This document shows, in pieces, positions 47,939-60,900 of a stretch of DNA of 64,000 bases. The stretch is from Phaeosaccion multiseriatum. Taxonomy: Eukaryota > Ochrophyta, other classes. The notes under the pieces were generated by a model. The model was not told where the DNA came from and made no database searches. It saw only the letters and a program-made list of their open reading frames with translations. Each line of letters opens with the position of its first letter. The first letter of the stretch is position 1. A program made the translations under genes and the position numbers. The stretch spans positions 3,782,001 to 3,846,000 of the forward strand of contig OZ218956.1 in assembly GCA_965112735.1 (NCBI GenBank), in the 5' to 3' direction.

Positions 47939-50143
47939 CTACCCCCGCCATCTTCGGAGCCAGCGTCTCAGCAAACCTGTCTGTCTCCTCTCCAGTTCTT
48001 CCGTCTGCCTCCCCTCCGATGCTTCCTTGATGGCTTGCGTAGATGCTCTCCTCCTGTCCAAGTCTTCCTTGATGGTCATCTCAAAAGCCCTATGTATCGG
48101 AGAAATCATCTTGCTCCTCTCCTCCTCCCACAGCACATTGCTCTTAAGCAGGTACTGGAGACTGAGCTCTTCCTTCTCATCCGTCACATCATCAGGTAGA
48201 AGCTGCAGAGGAGACCCATGCAGCTTCTCCAGCACGCGCAGGCGGCAATCCTCGGCATCAAACCCTGCGTCATCCCAATCCTTACCCGGCACTTTCAGAA
48301 AAAGCTGCAAAGTCGACTCCTTGCGCAGCTCTAATGGTGGAGTCAAGTACCCCCGCCATTCCTCTCCGTGTGACCTCCAGGGCCTCCTTCAGAGTCTTTC
48401 CACTGCGGAGCCTGGAGTGCACTTTATGGACCTCCCCCGCATGCCCCCCCACCACATCCCACAGTTGTTTGAACTCATCTGCGGTAAAAAACTCGATGCG
48501 CTTGCCGTTTTCGAGACACTCCGCATCTCGCACGAGCTCCCTGCGCGCCTCTTCCTTGGGCCACAGCGTCACCTCTATGGCCTTCAACGACTCCGGCGAA
48601 GACTGCAAATACGGTTGGAGGTCGCCCCAGAGACACTCGCAGCTCTCCACGATCACAGGTACCCTAGAGGTTCCCTGCTTTCGATTCTCAAAAGTGGTGA
48701 ACAGAGCGTCAAACACAGCCTTACCTGCCGCTGTGCTACTGCCTTCGTCCACTGTGACCAGGTCCTGCACCTCCCTCACAATGTTTGTCTCTAACTCCTT
48801 CAGTAGCTCATTGTAAATGGTGACCCCAGGAAAAGCCTTCAAAAAGGTCTGAACAATTATAGCCGCGGCCAGGGGGATGGAAGAAGTATCGCCTGCGCTC
48901 AGAGAGCTTAGGGCTTTCGCCAGGAGCTCATCATCGTTGGCACTGATACCAGTCTTCAGCTGCGCCAAAACAGCCCTAAATTTTTCCATGCCTCCCTCCA
49001 TGATCTTGGGGACCATTTCCCCCAAGGTGGTACTAACGGCTCCGTCTTCGCCCACTCTCTGAACCTCTTTGAAGTATTCACTCCACGTCATGGAAGGAAG
49101 TGTCTCGAAGTCAATGTTGACCGTCTTTAGATCGATCTCCACCACCAGCCTCCCCTCTGCTCTCCACTCCTTGATGGCCTCCTGCATGGTGCGGGTCTTG
49201 CCCACCGACTTGCGGCCCCACACCATCAGGACTTGCCTCACCGGAGTCTCAAGCACGTACCCCTTCAGACCCTCAAGATAGGCGCCGTGGTTAATGCGGG
49301 GCAGCTCCTGCGTGCCTGATACAAAACGAACAAGAATCCGACGTCAGTGCGCAGTCATACAATAAGAGTCGCACGTTTGCTAGACTGGCACCTTCACGCT
49401 CTTTACCAGCAGCCTACGCCATGACTCGTACCTTTCCACCGCCTCGAGGGAGGCTCTCCATTATCGTGCTTCATGTACAGAGCAGAAGACACGCCACGAG
49501 TCGGACTTCGACATGGGCCACTCGCTACGGCCCGGCCCCTGTGGGAGTGCAGTGTTCTTGGGGCCTGCCACGCCGTATAAAGCCCAGCAGGGACGCTGGG
49601 AAGAAGCAAAGGAGCACAACACGGGCATGTGACACAGGGTGTGCGGGCAGGTCAGGCCGGCACAGCATGGGAATTCAAAGCCGACGAGACAGGAAGATAG
49701 CAGATGAGAGTACCAGAAGAAGACAGAGAGGAGCACAGACTGAAGGAGAGGGAGAGACAGGAAGAGAGAGAGAGAGCAACACGTGGAAGAGAATAATACC
49801 AAACGCCCATCACCGACACCACCTGCCCCAAAAGACCGTAAAACAAGCACTCGACTGCGTGGGCAGATACAAAGAGGGGATTCAAGAACAGAAAGAGACA
49901 GAGACAAACACAGCGAGAGAGAGACAGAGGAGAGAGACAGACGGGGCGAGAGAAATCTCACCTACCCCAACAAGCACCACCCATCACAATGCTGCTCTTA
50001 CCGTACTTCATGCTCCTGGTGGGAGCTTCGGCCGCGGGGGAGTGTGGCCCGCCAATGTGCAACGCCACCGCCGGTCCGCCGGAATGAAAGGCCAGCCCAA
50101 GGCGGGCTACCAACCCCAGCAGCAAAAGCATGAGCACCCGCAT
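47939..50143 (-). CDS. P-loop NTPase with plastid-type signal, frame interrupted
   Basis: Exon 1 50143-50002 joins exon 2 from 49315 in phase (TAC-G/GC). The N-terminus MRVLMLLLLGLVARLGLA/F is a signal peptide ending in the A-F plastid-entry junction, followed by a short transit-like segment (HSGGPAVALHIGGPH). The body starts PRINHGAYLEGLKGYVLE and contains a Walker A motif WGRKSVGKT, preceded by a strand (VLMV), and a likely Walker B strand VPVIVESCE. This suggests a STAND/AAA-like ATPase domain of ~330 aa. The frame stops at TAA 48282-48284. Another frame overlapping from 48346 to 47939 continues in clear coding style (FDAEDCRLRVLEKLHGSPL). So either a single-base shift lies between 48282 and 48346, or the gene is decaying. 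No normal-sized intron reconciles them. The precise function is unrecognised. Confidence 0.6.
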
Positions 50144-50481
50144 GCTTTTGGATGAAGTTGCTTTTGGACAAGGTGTCAAGCAAAGGGGCAAGAAAAAAAA
50201 CATGCCGCTTCCCCACACACAGTCACTCTTGCCTTCCCAATCTATATCCTCCTCCGACTACGATACCGGACCCGCTTCTTTCTATAAAGTTACCGGATGT
50301 CGGGCTGGATTTGGTGGGGGGGCGACATCAAAAAGAAGGGATGTCAAGAAGGGGGAGCAGAGCACATCATCATGCATGGGCCGGTGCGACGCATTTCATG
50401 ACTTACTGTACGGTCGTAACGGCGAACAAGGGAGGACGGGAGCAGAAGAAAGCGCTTAGAGCAGACAAAGAGGCACGGAGT
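50144..50481. promoter_or_regulatory. Divergent promoter region, NTPase and EF-hand genes
   Basis: A 338-bp spacer between divergent start codons. A TATAAA lies at 50283-50288 on the plus strand, about 195 bp before the EF-hand ATG; whether it acts as a TATA box cannot be judged. An alternative upstream ATG for the NTPase gene exists at 50203. Confidence 0.35.
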
Positions 50482-52878
50482 ATGGCGTCCGCCGCGACGG
50501 AGAGCACGGCGGAGGCGCCTGCCACAGCAACGGCTCCGGCACTGGTCCGCAAGCAAAGCTCCAGGAGGGGAAGTATGGACGCTGGGGCTGCAGCGAGGAG
50601 GTTGAGTTTGCAGGACATGAAGGGCCCACGCAAGAACGAGGTCACCACGCAGCAGCTGGAGCAGAGGGAGAAGGTCAGTACCAGGGCCGGAGCCAGCCAT
50701 GGAGCGGGCCAAGCAGCAGCTGCGAAGCAACAGCTGTGAAGCAGAGCACCTTTCCCTTGTCGGTTGTGCAACAAGCAGCAAGGAAACAGAAGAGCTTAGA
50801 GTTTAGAGCCAGCCTCTTATGCCGCACCAACCCCATCCCTAACCTCGCGTAATACACCCCCCTCCAGAACAAGGAAGCCCGCCGCCGCTCCTCTCTGATG
50901 CGGATGGGACTGGGCGAGTCGCTCAAGAGTGCAGCGGCAGTGGCTTTGGCCGAGGGCGCAAACAAGGCTCAGGAGGGCACGGCGGAGAGGACGCCCGGGG
51001 AGCAGCTCGAGCAGATGCTCACACATGCCAAGGAGAAGGGTGAGTGAGAAGAAGAGACTAGTCGCTGTGGGGGAAGGGGGGTAATGACACCCGCTGTACC
51101 TGTAGAGTGGAGTGGTGAGAGCCTAGTGGGAAGCACAGAGAAGAAAGAGAGAGAGAGAGCAGCTGCGCTTTACTCTCTTGGAGGTGCAAGAGGTGTATAA
51201 GCGAGAGAGTGGAGAGAGTACATCACACCTGTCGCCTCCCCTGCTCACCCCCATCCAATCCTTTCTCTTTGTGCCCTCTGTCTCTTTGGCGCAGGAGTGT
51301 GTGCGGAGAAACTGTTCGAGTTCTTCGCGCCCCGCGGAGAGTCCAGCATCACCCCTGAGGCCTTCGAAAGCGGCCTGGTGCAGCTGTGCCCCGCCCTGTT
51401 CAAGAGCCTCTCCAAGGACAGCGTGTCACAGATGGTGAAGATGTTCGACTCGAATAACAACGGCCTCATCGAGCTGTCGGAGTTCATGGAGTTCTGCCTG
51501 AGCATCAACTCCCTCGCGTGGAAGGCAGAGAAGGCCCGGCGCCTCGGCAACACGGACACGCAGCCCGACCATGATCACCCCATTGCCAGCGCCGCACGGA
51601 ATGTGGAGCGCCGCAGGTCTTTAGTAGTCTAAAAGCGCTTACTGATGGGGCAGGGGGGTATGCATACGCCTGCCTCGGCCACTACTTCTCTCTGTGGCCT
51701 GACCCGTTTCCTATACCCACGTTGTGCTGACAGGCTGTTGATCTGCCCGCCTGCCCCTCTCTCTGTCTCACACGTGCCCTCCTCTCCCTCTCCCTCTCCC
51801 TCTCCCACTGCCTGTACCCATACTCCTCTTGCTGCTAGGAGCATGCTCAAGGCTATTCCTCTGGGGACCGTGCTGCATACCTCCTGCAAGCTCTTCTGGC
51901 GCTCCAAGATGAACGTCGACATCGCCATCTGTGAAAACACGGATGAAAAGGTCATCACCATCAGCACCCGCTGCGTGGACACGGGGGAGGTGTTTCCCGT
52001 GTTGTTCCTTGACGCCCTGAAGATCCCCATCTCGAGAAAGGACGTCATTGCCTCGCTGGAGAAGGGCGTGGACGCCAAGGACGTAAGTAGCGAGGTTGGG
52101 CGCGGGGGGGGGGATTAGCGACCAGCCGCTAGCTGTGGATCTCGCCTTCCCTCTCGCTGATGCTCTCTCTCTCTCTCTGTGTCTTTCTGTCTGTCCGTCT
52201 ATTGGCTCTTATTCTATCTACTGCCTTCTCTCTCCCTCTCTGGCCTTCTCTCTCTCTCCCACCCTCTCTCTTCCTCTCCCTCTCCCTCTCCCGCTCCCCC
52301 CCCCCCTTCTCTCCCTCTCCCTCTCCCTCTTCCTGTTCCTCTTTTCTCGCTCCATCGCCTTCCTCCTTTCCCCCTCCCCCCCCCAGCTATCAGCAATGGA
52401 GGCAGAGGAGAAGGAGAAGGCGATCACTGAGCACAGGGCCAAACTTGTTGTGGAGTATCTGCTCCACAGGCTCAAAATCAAGTGAGTGCGTAGCAAAGGC
52501 GTAAGTGTACCCCTGGTTGGCTGTATTCCCCACTGCTCGGCTCACCCTTGACGCCGATGCCACGCAGTCCGAATCAGGGAGAGAGACGCATATGCACACA
52601 CACTGCTGACCAGCCTTGTCTGTCCGTCTGTCCGTCTGTCCGCCTGCCTGCTCTGCCCATGTGTTTCCCCTGCTTTGCTCTTGTGCCTGCCCTACTCTGC
52701 CTGTATGCCCGCATGCCCCTGCTTGCTTCTGCGTCTCTCTCAAAGCGACGACGGGGCGTGTGACGTGGACGGAGGCGTGGAGAGACGCCGCAGCAGCGCG
52801 GGAAGCGCAGCAATGATGGCAGCGGCCGCAGCAGCCACAGCCATCGCCGCTGCCAATGAGGGGGGGGGAGGAGGAGAC

Positions 52879-52914
<36 letters not shown>

Positions 52915-53552
52915 GGAGGGGCGGCAGCTGGTGATACAGTCGGTGAGCCCTATATAGTGAAGCTGAGCAACGACGAGTACGACACACTGCAGATCTTTGG
53001 AGCTTTCACGGTGGATGTGCCACACTCCTTCAGGGCGAGGAGAAAGAGCAGCATGGCAGCCTTTCGGAGAAAGAGCGCAGAGGTGAGGAGGAGGTCACAG
53101 ATGGCTGGTGAAAGGCCGTACTCTGCTAGAGGGTGACAAGCTCTTTCAAGGGACACGCAAAGCATGCTCTTGGCCTTGCTTTGTCTTAATGCTCCTTTTG
53201 CCTTGCTTTGCCTTGCTTTGCTATGCAGTGCTCGGCTCACCCCCCCCCCCCCCCCCCCCTCATCCACTGCCATCCCCCATCGACTGCCATCCCCCCATCC
53301 AATGCCAACCCATCGACTGCCATCCCCCATCGACTGCCATCCCCCCATCCACTGCCATCCCCCCATCGACTGCCGTCCCCCCATCGACTGCCATCCCCCA
53401 TCGACTGCCATCCCCCCATCGACTGCCATCCCCCCATCGACTGCCGTCTCCCTAAGGTGGACGCTATGGCTGACGACATCGCTGCTCTGGCGGTGATGGC
53501 ACAGGAGAAGCTCGAAAAGGCAGAGGACACGCTCTCCAACACCAACTCATAA
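50482..53552 (+). CDS. EF-hand calcium-binding protein, otherwise unrecognised
   Basis: Seven exons join in phase: 50482-50673, 50868-51039, 51295-51616, 51839-52082, 52387-52481, 52746-53082 and 53457-53552; 485 aa. The N-terminus is basic and Ser-rich (VRKQSSRRGSMD). Residues ~115-190 form an EF-hand pair. The first loop is degenerate (PRGESSITPEAF). The second is canonical, DSNNNGLIELSE, with Asp, Asn, Asn and Glu at positions 1, 3, 5 and 12, so it should bind Ca2+. A compact segment follows (LGTVLHTSCKLFWRSKMNVDIAI), then an acidic helix. Next comes an Ala/Gly-rich region containing a copy of the dispersed motif (AAGDTVGEPYIV), and an Arg/Ser stretch. The C-terminal helix is MADDIAALAVMAQEKLEKAE. 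No kinase or membrane segment is seen. Likely a Ca2+ sensor or regulatory subunit; the partner is unknown. Confidence 0.72.
53255..53450. repeat. Minisatellite (CCATCGACTGCCATCCCC)n
   Basis: About ten copies of an 18-20-bp unit in EF-hand intron 6, ending just before the acceptor at 53456. Variants CATCCACTGCCATCC and CATCGACTGCCGTCC. This is a locally amplified form of a motif found singly upstream of several other acceptors in the window. Confidence 0.9.
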
Positions 53553-54269
53553 AGGATGGCAGTGGATGGGGGAGAGATGGCAGCGGATGGCTGCCCTGAC
53601 GCTATCGTAGTGGTTGAATGAATGCGTATACACCACCGTATCACCAACCCTCTAACCACCGTATCACCACGAGGGAGAGAGAAAGAGAAACGCAACGAGC
53701 GATGGCAGAGGCACGAATGGCAGTGGATAGAGACAACGGGAGGGGGGTGGGTATATAGAAAGAGGGTAGACCGATGGGGGGGGGCTCGACCCTTGCATCC
53801 GGAGGCATACAGAGGCGCAGCGTCTCCGCACCCCAAGACCATGTCCTTTGGAAGGGCGCCGATTGAGTGGTTTCAGTGCCAGTTTCAGTACCAGTTTCGT
53901 GCCCGCGAGCGAGAGTTCGGCGTGCTAGGGTTGTTCTCTCCAGGGGGGGGGGGGTCCCAGGGGTGCAAGAAAGAGAAGGCGCAGGCGTAAGCGTTTGTAT
54001 CTATATATGTACACCAATAATGGTTTATCACCAATATCAAGCCTTCTGTCTCTCCTCCGTCTGGTGCCATCGACGTGCCTTCTCCGTTTCCCTCTCCATC
54101 TCTTTCTCTCTCTCTTTTCTCTCTGTGCGGCAGTCAGTCAGTCAGTGAGTCAGTCAGTCAGTCGGTTAGTCAGTCCGTCAGTCCATCTGTGCTGACAGAT
54201 GGGCCCCATCCCCCATCCAAGACCGTCCACTCGAGCCCCCCCCCCCCCCCAAGTGACACACATCCCAAG
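53553..54269. other. Convergent spacer, EF-hand and DENND4-like genes
   Basis: A 717-bp spacer. It contains an exact GTATCACCAAC (53638-53648) and a one-mismatch partner (53661-53671). It also holds inverted-orientation GGCAGTGGAT copies (53565, 53719), CAGTTTCAGTACCAGTTTC-type repeats (53871-53900) and a (CAGT)n run (54130-54180). I find no supported gene. Confidence 0.55.
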
Positions 54270-54885
54270 TTATCCCTCGAAGGCAGGCAGGAGGTGCCCA
54301 AACACATTCCGAAACGCCAGGGCCTGATCCGGCGGCGGCCAGTCGCCACTTGTGAGCCTCTTCGAGTACCCGGGGGGCAGGCGGCCCAGAGCGCGCGTGA
54401 AGGCCACGTCAAAGTCCGAGCGTACAGGCAGCGGCTGTAGCGAGGAACCGTGGCGATGCGGAAACCCTCCGTTGCTGCTGGTGCTGCCCGTGTTACTGCT
54501 GAAGGCAGGGGCAGGGGCGGCCCCTTCTCCTCTCCCTCCTCCTGTGGGACTGACGAGAGGCGCCGCTGCCATCGGAGAGCGAAGAAAGAAGGGCGAGTGT
54601 AAGGGCGACAAGGGCCCTTCGGTGGCCGCCCCTGCTGACAGGGGTCCACCCCCTGCTGACAGGAGGGGTGCGGTGCTGCTCAGTGACGCCATCTGTTGTA
54701 CTGGGGCGGTGCTTCCCCTCCTTGTTCGCACCGTGGACAGGCCCTCCAAGTTCACTGCGGGCATTGGAAGCATAGCCTGGTGCTGTACTCCCAACTGCTG
54801 CTGCTGCTCGGCGAGCGAGAGGAGGCTTGGCGTGTGCCGGAGAGGGTCGGGATGCGAGCAGGGCTCCTCCTCTCCATCCTGCTGC

Positions 54886-54926
<41 letters not shown>

Positions 54927-57900
54927 ATCACCAACGGGGCTGCTGCTCAGGATACCCGCATGGGCCAAGGCCATAACGCTCCGATAGAGAGACGCTCTCG
55001 GCCGTCTCTTGCCCCTCCCACTCCCTCCCCGACTCCCTCCCCGGTCCTGCCCCCCAGGCTGCCCCTCGAGCCCCCTTTGCCCTTCGGAGGCTGCCTGCCG
55101 CTCTGCCTGCCGCTCTGCCTGCCGCTCTGCCTGCCGCTCTGCCTGCTCCTCATCATCGAGCAGAGCGACGACGGTGCGGTACATCCAGTCCGACGACTGA
55201 GACACCGCCGGGCCTCCTCCTCCTCCTCCTCCTCCTCCTCCTCCTCCTAGCACCGCTGCTTGTTCACCGATAAGTGTCGAGACAAAGCCCCCCCCCCCCC
55301 CCTCCTTCTCCTCCTTCGCCCTCCCTCCACTGGCGCTACTCCCAGCGGCGGCGGCGGCAACGGCTGGGGACACCTTCGACCCCGGTTGGAAGCGCCTCAG
55401 CAAGGGGTGGGGCTGTCCGTGGCCGCCTTCACTCATGTATGCCATCTGCTCCTGCATCTGCTGCTGCTCCCTCTGCTGCTGCTGGCGGTAGTAACCCTCT
55501 TCCTTGCCTTCCTTGGGCCCCCCCCCTCCTGCCCCCCCCCCAAGCTTGTCCTCCATCTCCTTGAGGGCGACCCTCCCAGCTGCGGTGGCTGTGTCCCCGC
55601 AGAGGGCCCCCACAAGCACCCACACCTGAGCACGACGAGAGAGGGGAAAGCTTGAGTTAGTAATGGTTTAGGTACGGTAAGTAAGGTAAGGTGAAGTAGG
55701 GGTAGGGATGGATAGAAGCAAAAGGTCTAATGAGCTGAAACTGAACCTCAAACCAGCAAGCCATCACCCCACACGCCCCGCACCTGCCCGCTGGGCCGGC
55801 CCTGCTTGAGAGCGCTCTCTGGCAAGGGCAGAGGCAGCCCCATTCTGGCGCACAGCCACCACAAGTTCCAGAACAAGTCGGGCTGCTGCTGGGGCATGCT
55901 CTCCAGGCTGAAGGCCCCCTCCCCCTCGCTCCTCAGCAGCTGCTCCAGCCGTTCGCGCACCAGAGAGGGACTCAGGTACAGGCAGCTGTGCAGCTCCTCC
56001 TCCTTCTCCTTCTCGCTGCTGGTGCGAGAGTCAGCAGCAGGGGCTTCTTCTGCCGCTGTGATGGTGAGTCCGGTGGGCGTAGAGTAGAGCAGAGCAGAGC
56101 AGAGCAGAGCAGGGCAGGGCAGAAGAGACACCGTGGGGAGAGGGAAGGGCGCAGCATGGACACAGGGGCGTAAGAGGAGGCAAGCCAGTGTATAGTTGGC
56201 CAAGCTGTTGTGCATACGAACGATTCTAAGCCGAAGCCTAACTCTATCATCAGCGCTACATCGCATGGCAGTGTACGGCAGTTCTATGGCAATCGATGGC
56301 AGTGTATGTCAGAGTATGGCAGTGCATGGCAGTGCATGGCAGTCTATGGCAGTCTATGGCAGTGGATGGCAGTGTATGGCAGTGTATGGCAGTGTATGGC
56401 AGTCTATGGCAGTGTATAGCAGCATATAGCAGTGTATAGCAGTGTAAAGCAGTGGATGGCAGTGGATGGCAGTCTATGGCGGCGCATGGCACTGTATGGC
56501 AGCGTAAGGCAATGCGTGGCGCACCCCCCCACGTACCCCCCCGCTCTCTCTGTCTCACCTTGCTCTCGCTGAGCCTGACTTTCGGCAGTAGCGCAGTCGT
56601 CGGCATTGTCCGCGGTGGGAGATCCAAGCCGCGCAGGGCTGTTGCTCCTGCTCCTGCTCCGGCTCCTCACTCCCCCTCCCCCCCCCCCTCGCCTGCCCCG
56701 AGTGTTCTCCCAAAGAACTTTCCTATCCCGCCAAGAACGCTCGACGGAGAGGTCAGGGAACGTGCCGAGGATGGCGATTGCGGCGACCCAGGGGGCGATT
56801 GTGTGTGTGACCCAGGGGGTGACCGAGGTGACCCCAGAGTGGACCCCACAGAAGAGCGTGGGGAGCGTGGTGAGCGCGGAGAGCCTACCCTGCCCACGAG
56901 CCCCTTCAACTTGGCCAGGGGAGACCCCGGGGGAGAGGAAGCCCCCGGGGGGGATCCGAGGGTGGAAGAGAGAGGTGAGCCCAGGGGGTTAGGGGGCGGG
57001 TAAACGCCCTGATCCGAAGAGGGGGAGAGCGGGGAAGGAGGCGTGTGTGTGCGTGTAGTACCCTTCTCCTTCTCCTTCTCCTTCTCCTTCTTCTTCTCCC
57101 TCTTGCTCTTGCTCTTGCCCCGCCCCCCCCGCCTCTGGGCGATGGGCGAGAGGGACCTGGAGCGCCGCAACAAAGGGAGCCTCCTTCCCTTCCCCCCCCC
57201 CCCCTTGGGCGAGGAGGAGGAGGCGGGGGAGAAGGGGGAGGACGACAAGGCAGACAGATCCAAGGTCACAGCGAGCGGCTTGGAGCTGGAGGTAGAGGTG
57301 TCAGGCAGTCCCTCCCTCTCCCCCTGCCCCTCCTTCTGCTTGTTGCGAGCGTCCGATGTTGCTGCACTGGCGCTGCGCTCGTCTCTGCTCTGTGCTGCGG
57401 GTGCGAAGGTCACGCCCAAGCCACCACCACCACCACCACCTCCCTCTCCGCTGGTGCCCTCGTCCTCTTGACTGCCAAGCTTTGCCGTAGAGCCAACACG
57501 CTCCCCATGCCCCTGCCCCTGCGGGCCGGTGACGTCACTCCCCGCCCCTGCACTCTTGCTTGTGCCTGGGCTTGAGCTACCCTCCGCAATGGTCGTTTGT
57601 GTGCTGCTGCCCTTTATTCGCGTCGGGAGATTGCAGAGAATTTTGGTTCTCCTCTCTGCTCCTCCTCCCCCCTCGTCCGCGGTATCCACATGGGTATCAC
57701 CAACTGCTGCACTACCCCTGAGGATGGCAAAGTGCAGCCTGTGCAGGTACATCCTCCCACAACCTCGACACTGCACCTTGCGCGTGCCCGTGGTGATGGC
57801 CCAGCTGTAGAGAGCAGGGGATGGGGGATGGCACCAGACGGAATGAAGGAGGGGAGATAGCACCGATGGAGGGTTGGAGGGGAGGTGCAGGGGAGGGAGG

Positions 57901-60900
57901 AGCAAGGCGGGGCGGGGACACACAGGACCAGGAGGAGGAGGGTGAGGTCAGCCAAGAGAAGCGCCGTCTGTCTGTGACCGGCGAGCTCAGCACAAGCAGC
58001 CCAGCGTGACCTATTCAATCCCTCCCTCTCCTTCCGTTTCATCGTACGTCCCAAAACACGCGCACCACAAAACAAGACTAACACTCTCTCTCTCTTTGTA
58101 CCTGCTCTGAATCTCCTCATCGAGCGGCGTGTATCCGCAGCACTCGGCCGCCGCTCCGCTCCACATGCACACCACCCCTCCGACCCCCAGCAGTTGGTCA
58201 TCCAGCTCTGCCCCCCCCTCCCCCTTACGGAAAGGCAGCAGCCCCGGCAGCGTTGACGAGAGGCACACGCTTGCTGCCGACGTTTCTGTGTGCTGCACCT
58301 CCTCGTCCCTCTCGTCCCCGCTGTCTTCGTCCGCTGCCATCGCTCCTCCCCCTCCTCGCCCTGCTGCTGGCCTTGCTGCGCTGCTACTACCGGGCTGGGT
58401 CTTGAGGGTGGCATTCGAGACATGAGAGTGAGAGGTGGCAGAGGTGGCGTTGGAGGTGGAGGATCGGCTGCCCAAAGAGTCCACCGCCTCCTTTGCCTCC
58501 TTCCCGCCCGCGGCATCGCTGCCCATATGACTGCCGCTGACTCCGCTACCGAATGATGCCAGGTCGCCACTGCGATTCAAGCGCACCCCCCGAGGCCGCG
58601 GCTTGTGCTGTTGCGGCTGCTGCTGCTGCTGCTGCTGCTGTATCACCAACTGCTGTGGCGCCGCGCCCTGTGCTCCGCCTCCGCCTTTTTCCACCTTCTC
58701 CTGCTGAGCCTCTGCCTTGGCCGAGAGGCCCCACACACTGCTCCGCCGCCCGAAAGGGCTCAGGCTGGCGCTTCCCGTGGGAGCCGTGCCTTTCAGCCTC
58801 TGCTTCTCCTTGGTGGAGCTGCGGAAGGCCGGCAGCCCGCTGATGCTCCTCCGGCGCCTGCCCGGTCGGTCCAATGTTCTGCTGCCTTCCTTGCCCTTGC
58901 CGGTGGTGGAGGAGGACAGAGGGGAGAGCAGATCAAGCCTCCCCCCCTGGGCCCCTTCCCCCTGGGCCCCTTCCTTGCCCCCTGCCTCTCCTGCATCTCG
59001 CCCTTTCTCTTCTTGCTCCTGCTGCTGCTGCTGCTGCTGCTGTATCATCAACGGCCGCACCGAGCCATCTGTAGCAGGAGCCGCAGCCGCAGGCGCCGCT
59101 ACCCCAGTAGGCCCACTGAGCTTCATCTGCTCCAGCCAAGAAAGAGCCTTGTCTCTGTCCCCCGGGGGGATGTCCCCGGCGGTGGCCCTCCTCGGGCTCT
59201 TCTTCCGCAGGATGCTGAGCACACGCTTCCTCTCCTCCTCCTCCTCCTCCTCCTCCTCCTCCTCCTCCTCCTCCTCCTCCTCCTCCTCCTCCCCCGTCTC
59301 CTCCTCCTGGCGCCTCACCGCACGGCCACTGGTACTTCGCCACTGATTGACGCCCGTGAAAGCCCCCTTCGGAGCACCACCACTCCTGCCCCAACTTTCA
59401 TCTCCTCCGGTGGTCGCCCCCTGTGATCCCCTCCTCCTCCTTGCCCCCCCCAAGCCTAAGCCCCCCGCCCGGCCCCTGTGCGGCGAAGACGCGGACGAAG
59501 GAGAGGAGAACAAGTCTCCAGTGGAAGCTCGGTGACGAAGGCCCACCACCCCCCTGCCAGTACCAGCCCCCCCCCCAAGCTTGCCGAGTCGCGGCCTCCG
59601 GAGTGCCTCTACCCCCTTACCGAGCCGCCACACGAGCCCGTCCGTCTCGAGCCCCTCAAGACGAGGGTCCAGTCGAGTCATTGCCGTCTCCAGCGCTCTC
59701 TGCCGGGCCAGGCGCGCCTCTCTGCTGCTGCTGCGGCTGCTGCTGCTTCCGCCATCTGCTGCCATCTGCTGTGCCTGCCCCCCGCCCTTGGCCCCTTTGC
59801 CGTCTGCGTGTGCGATGGTTTGTGTGTACACTCCGTACGTGATGGCGTTGGCGCGGACGATGCCCCCGGGGCCGAGCTGACCACAGATGGCAGCAACACG
59901 ACAACAACACGGCATGGATGGGATAACAACATACAGCAACACGCACGGAGGCGGTGGGGGGTGGGATGGCGCACGGCTTTTTAAGAAGGCACTCTCTGCC
60001 GCACCTATACCCCAACCCCCTCCTCACCCACCCACCCACTCACTCACTCACTCACTCACTCAACCATCGACCCACCCACTCGCCCAACCACTCACTCACC
60101 TACCCACCCACCCACACTCACTCACTCACTCACCCATTCACCCACCCACCCACCCGCCCAACCACTCACACTCACTCACTCACTCGCTCACTCACCTATC
60201 CACACACCCACCCACCCACCCACCCACACTCACTCACTCACTCACCCATTCACCCACCCGCCCAACCACTCACACTCACTCACTCACTCACTCACTCACT
60301 CACTCACTCACTCACTCATTCACAAACTCACTCACACACCCATCCACACTCACCCACCCACCCGCCCAACCACTCACCCACCCACCCACCCACCCACCTA
60401 CCCACCCAGTCCCTCACCATCTCGTGGAAAAGCCTCACTGCGTCCCTGCTGTGGTCCCCGTCCGCCCTCCCGCAGCTCAGCATGAGTGCTCTGTAGGCTG
60501 CCTCGTCTGGCCGCAGCCCCTTCCTCCTCCTTGCTGCAGTGAGCACCCCAAAGGCCCTCAGCAGCGCTCTCTCGGGTGAAGACAGGTGGTCCCAGAGCAT
60601 GGACACGGCAAAACAGAGGAAGTAAGACCCCAGGAAGTGCGTGGCCAGAGCTCGTGGCCTCTCCCAGTGGTCTCGTACTACCACGTCGCCTCTCCCTCTC
60701 CCGCCCAACCTCCCTAGGGTGTCACCCCTTCCCAGAGGCCGGGATAGGGAGGACCCAAACACCGCGCCGCCGCCGCCGCCGATACTCTCCCGGCGGGTGG
60801 AGGGCTTAGAGGGGTGAATGGGTGGATGGTAGTGGATGGTAGTGGGCGAGTGGGTGGGTGGACAGAGGGAGAGGAGAGAAGACGTGGCGCGAAAGCCGGG

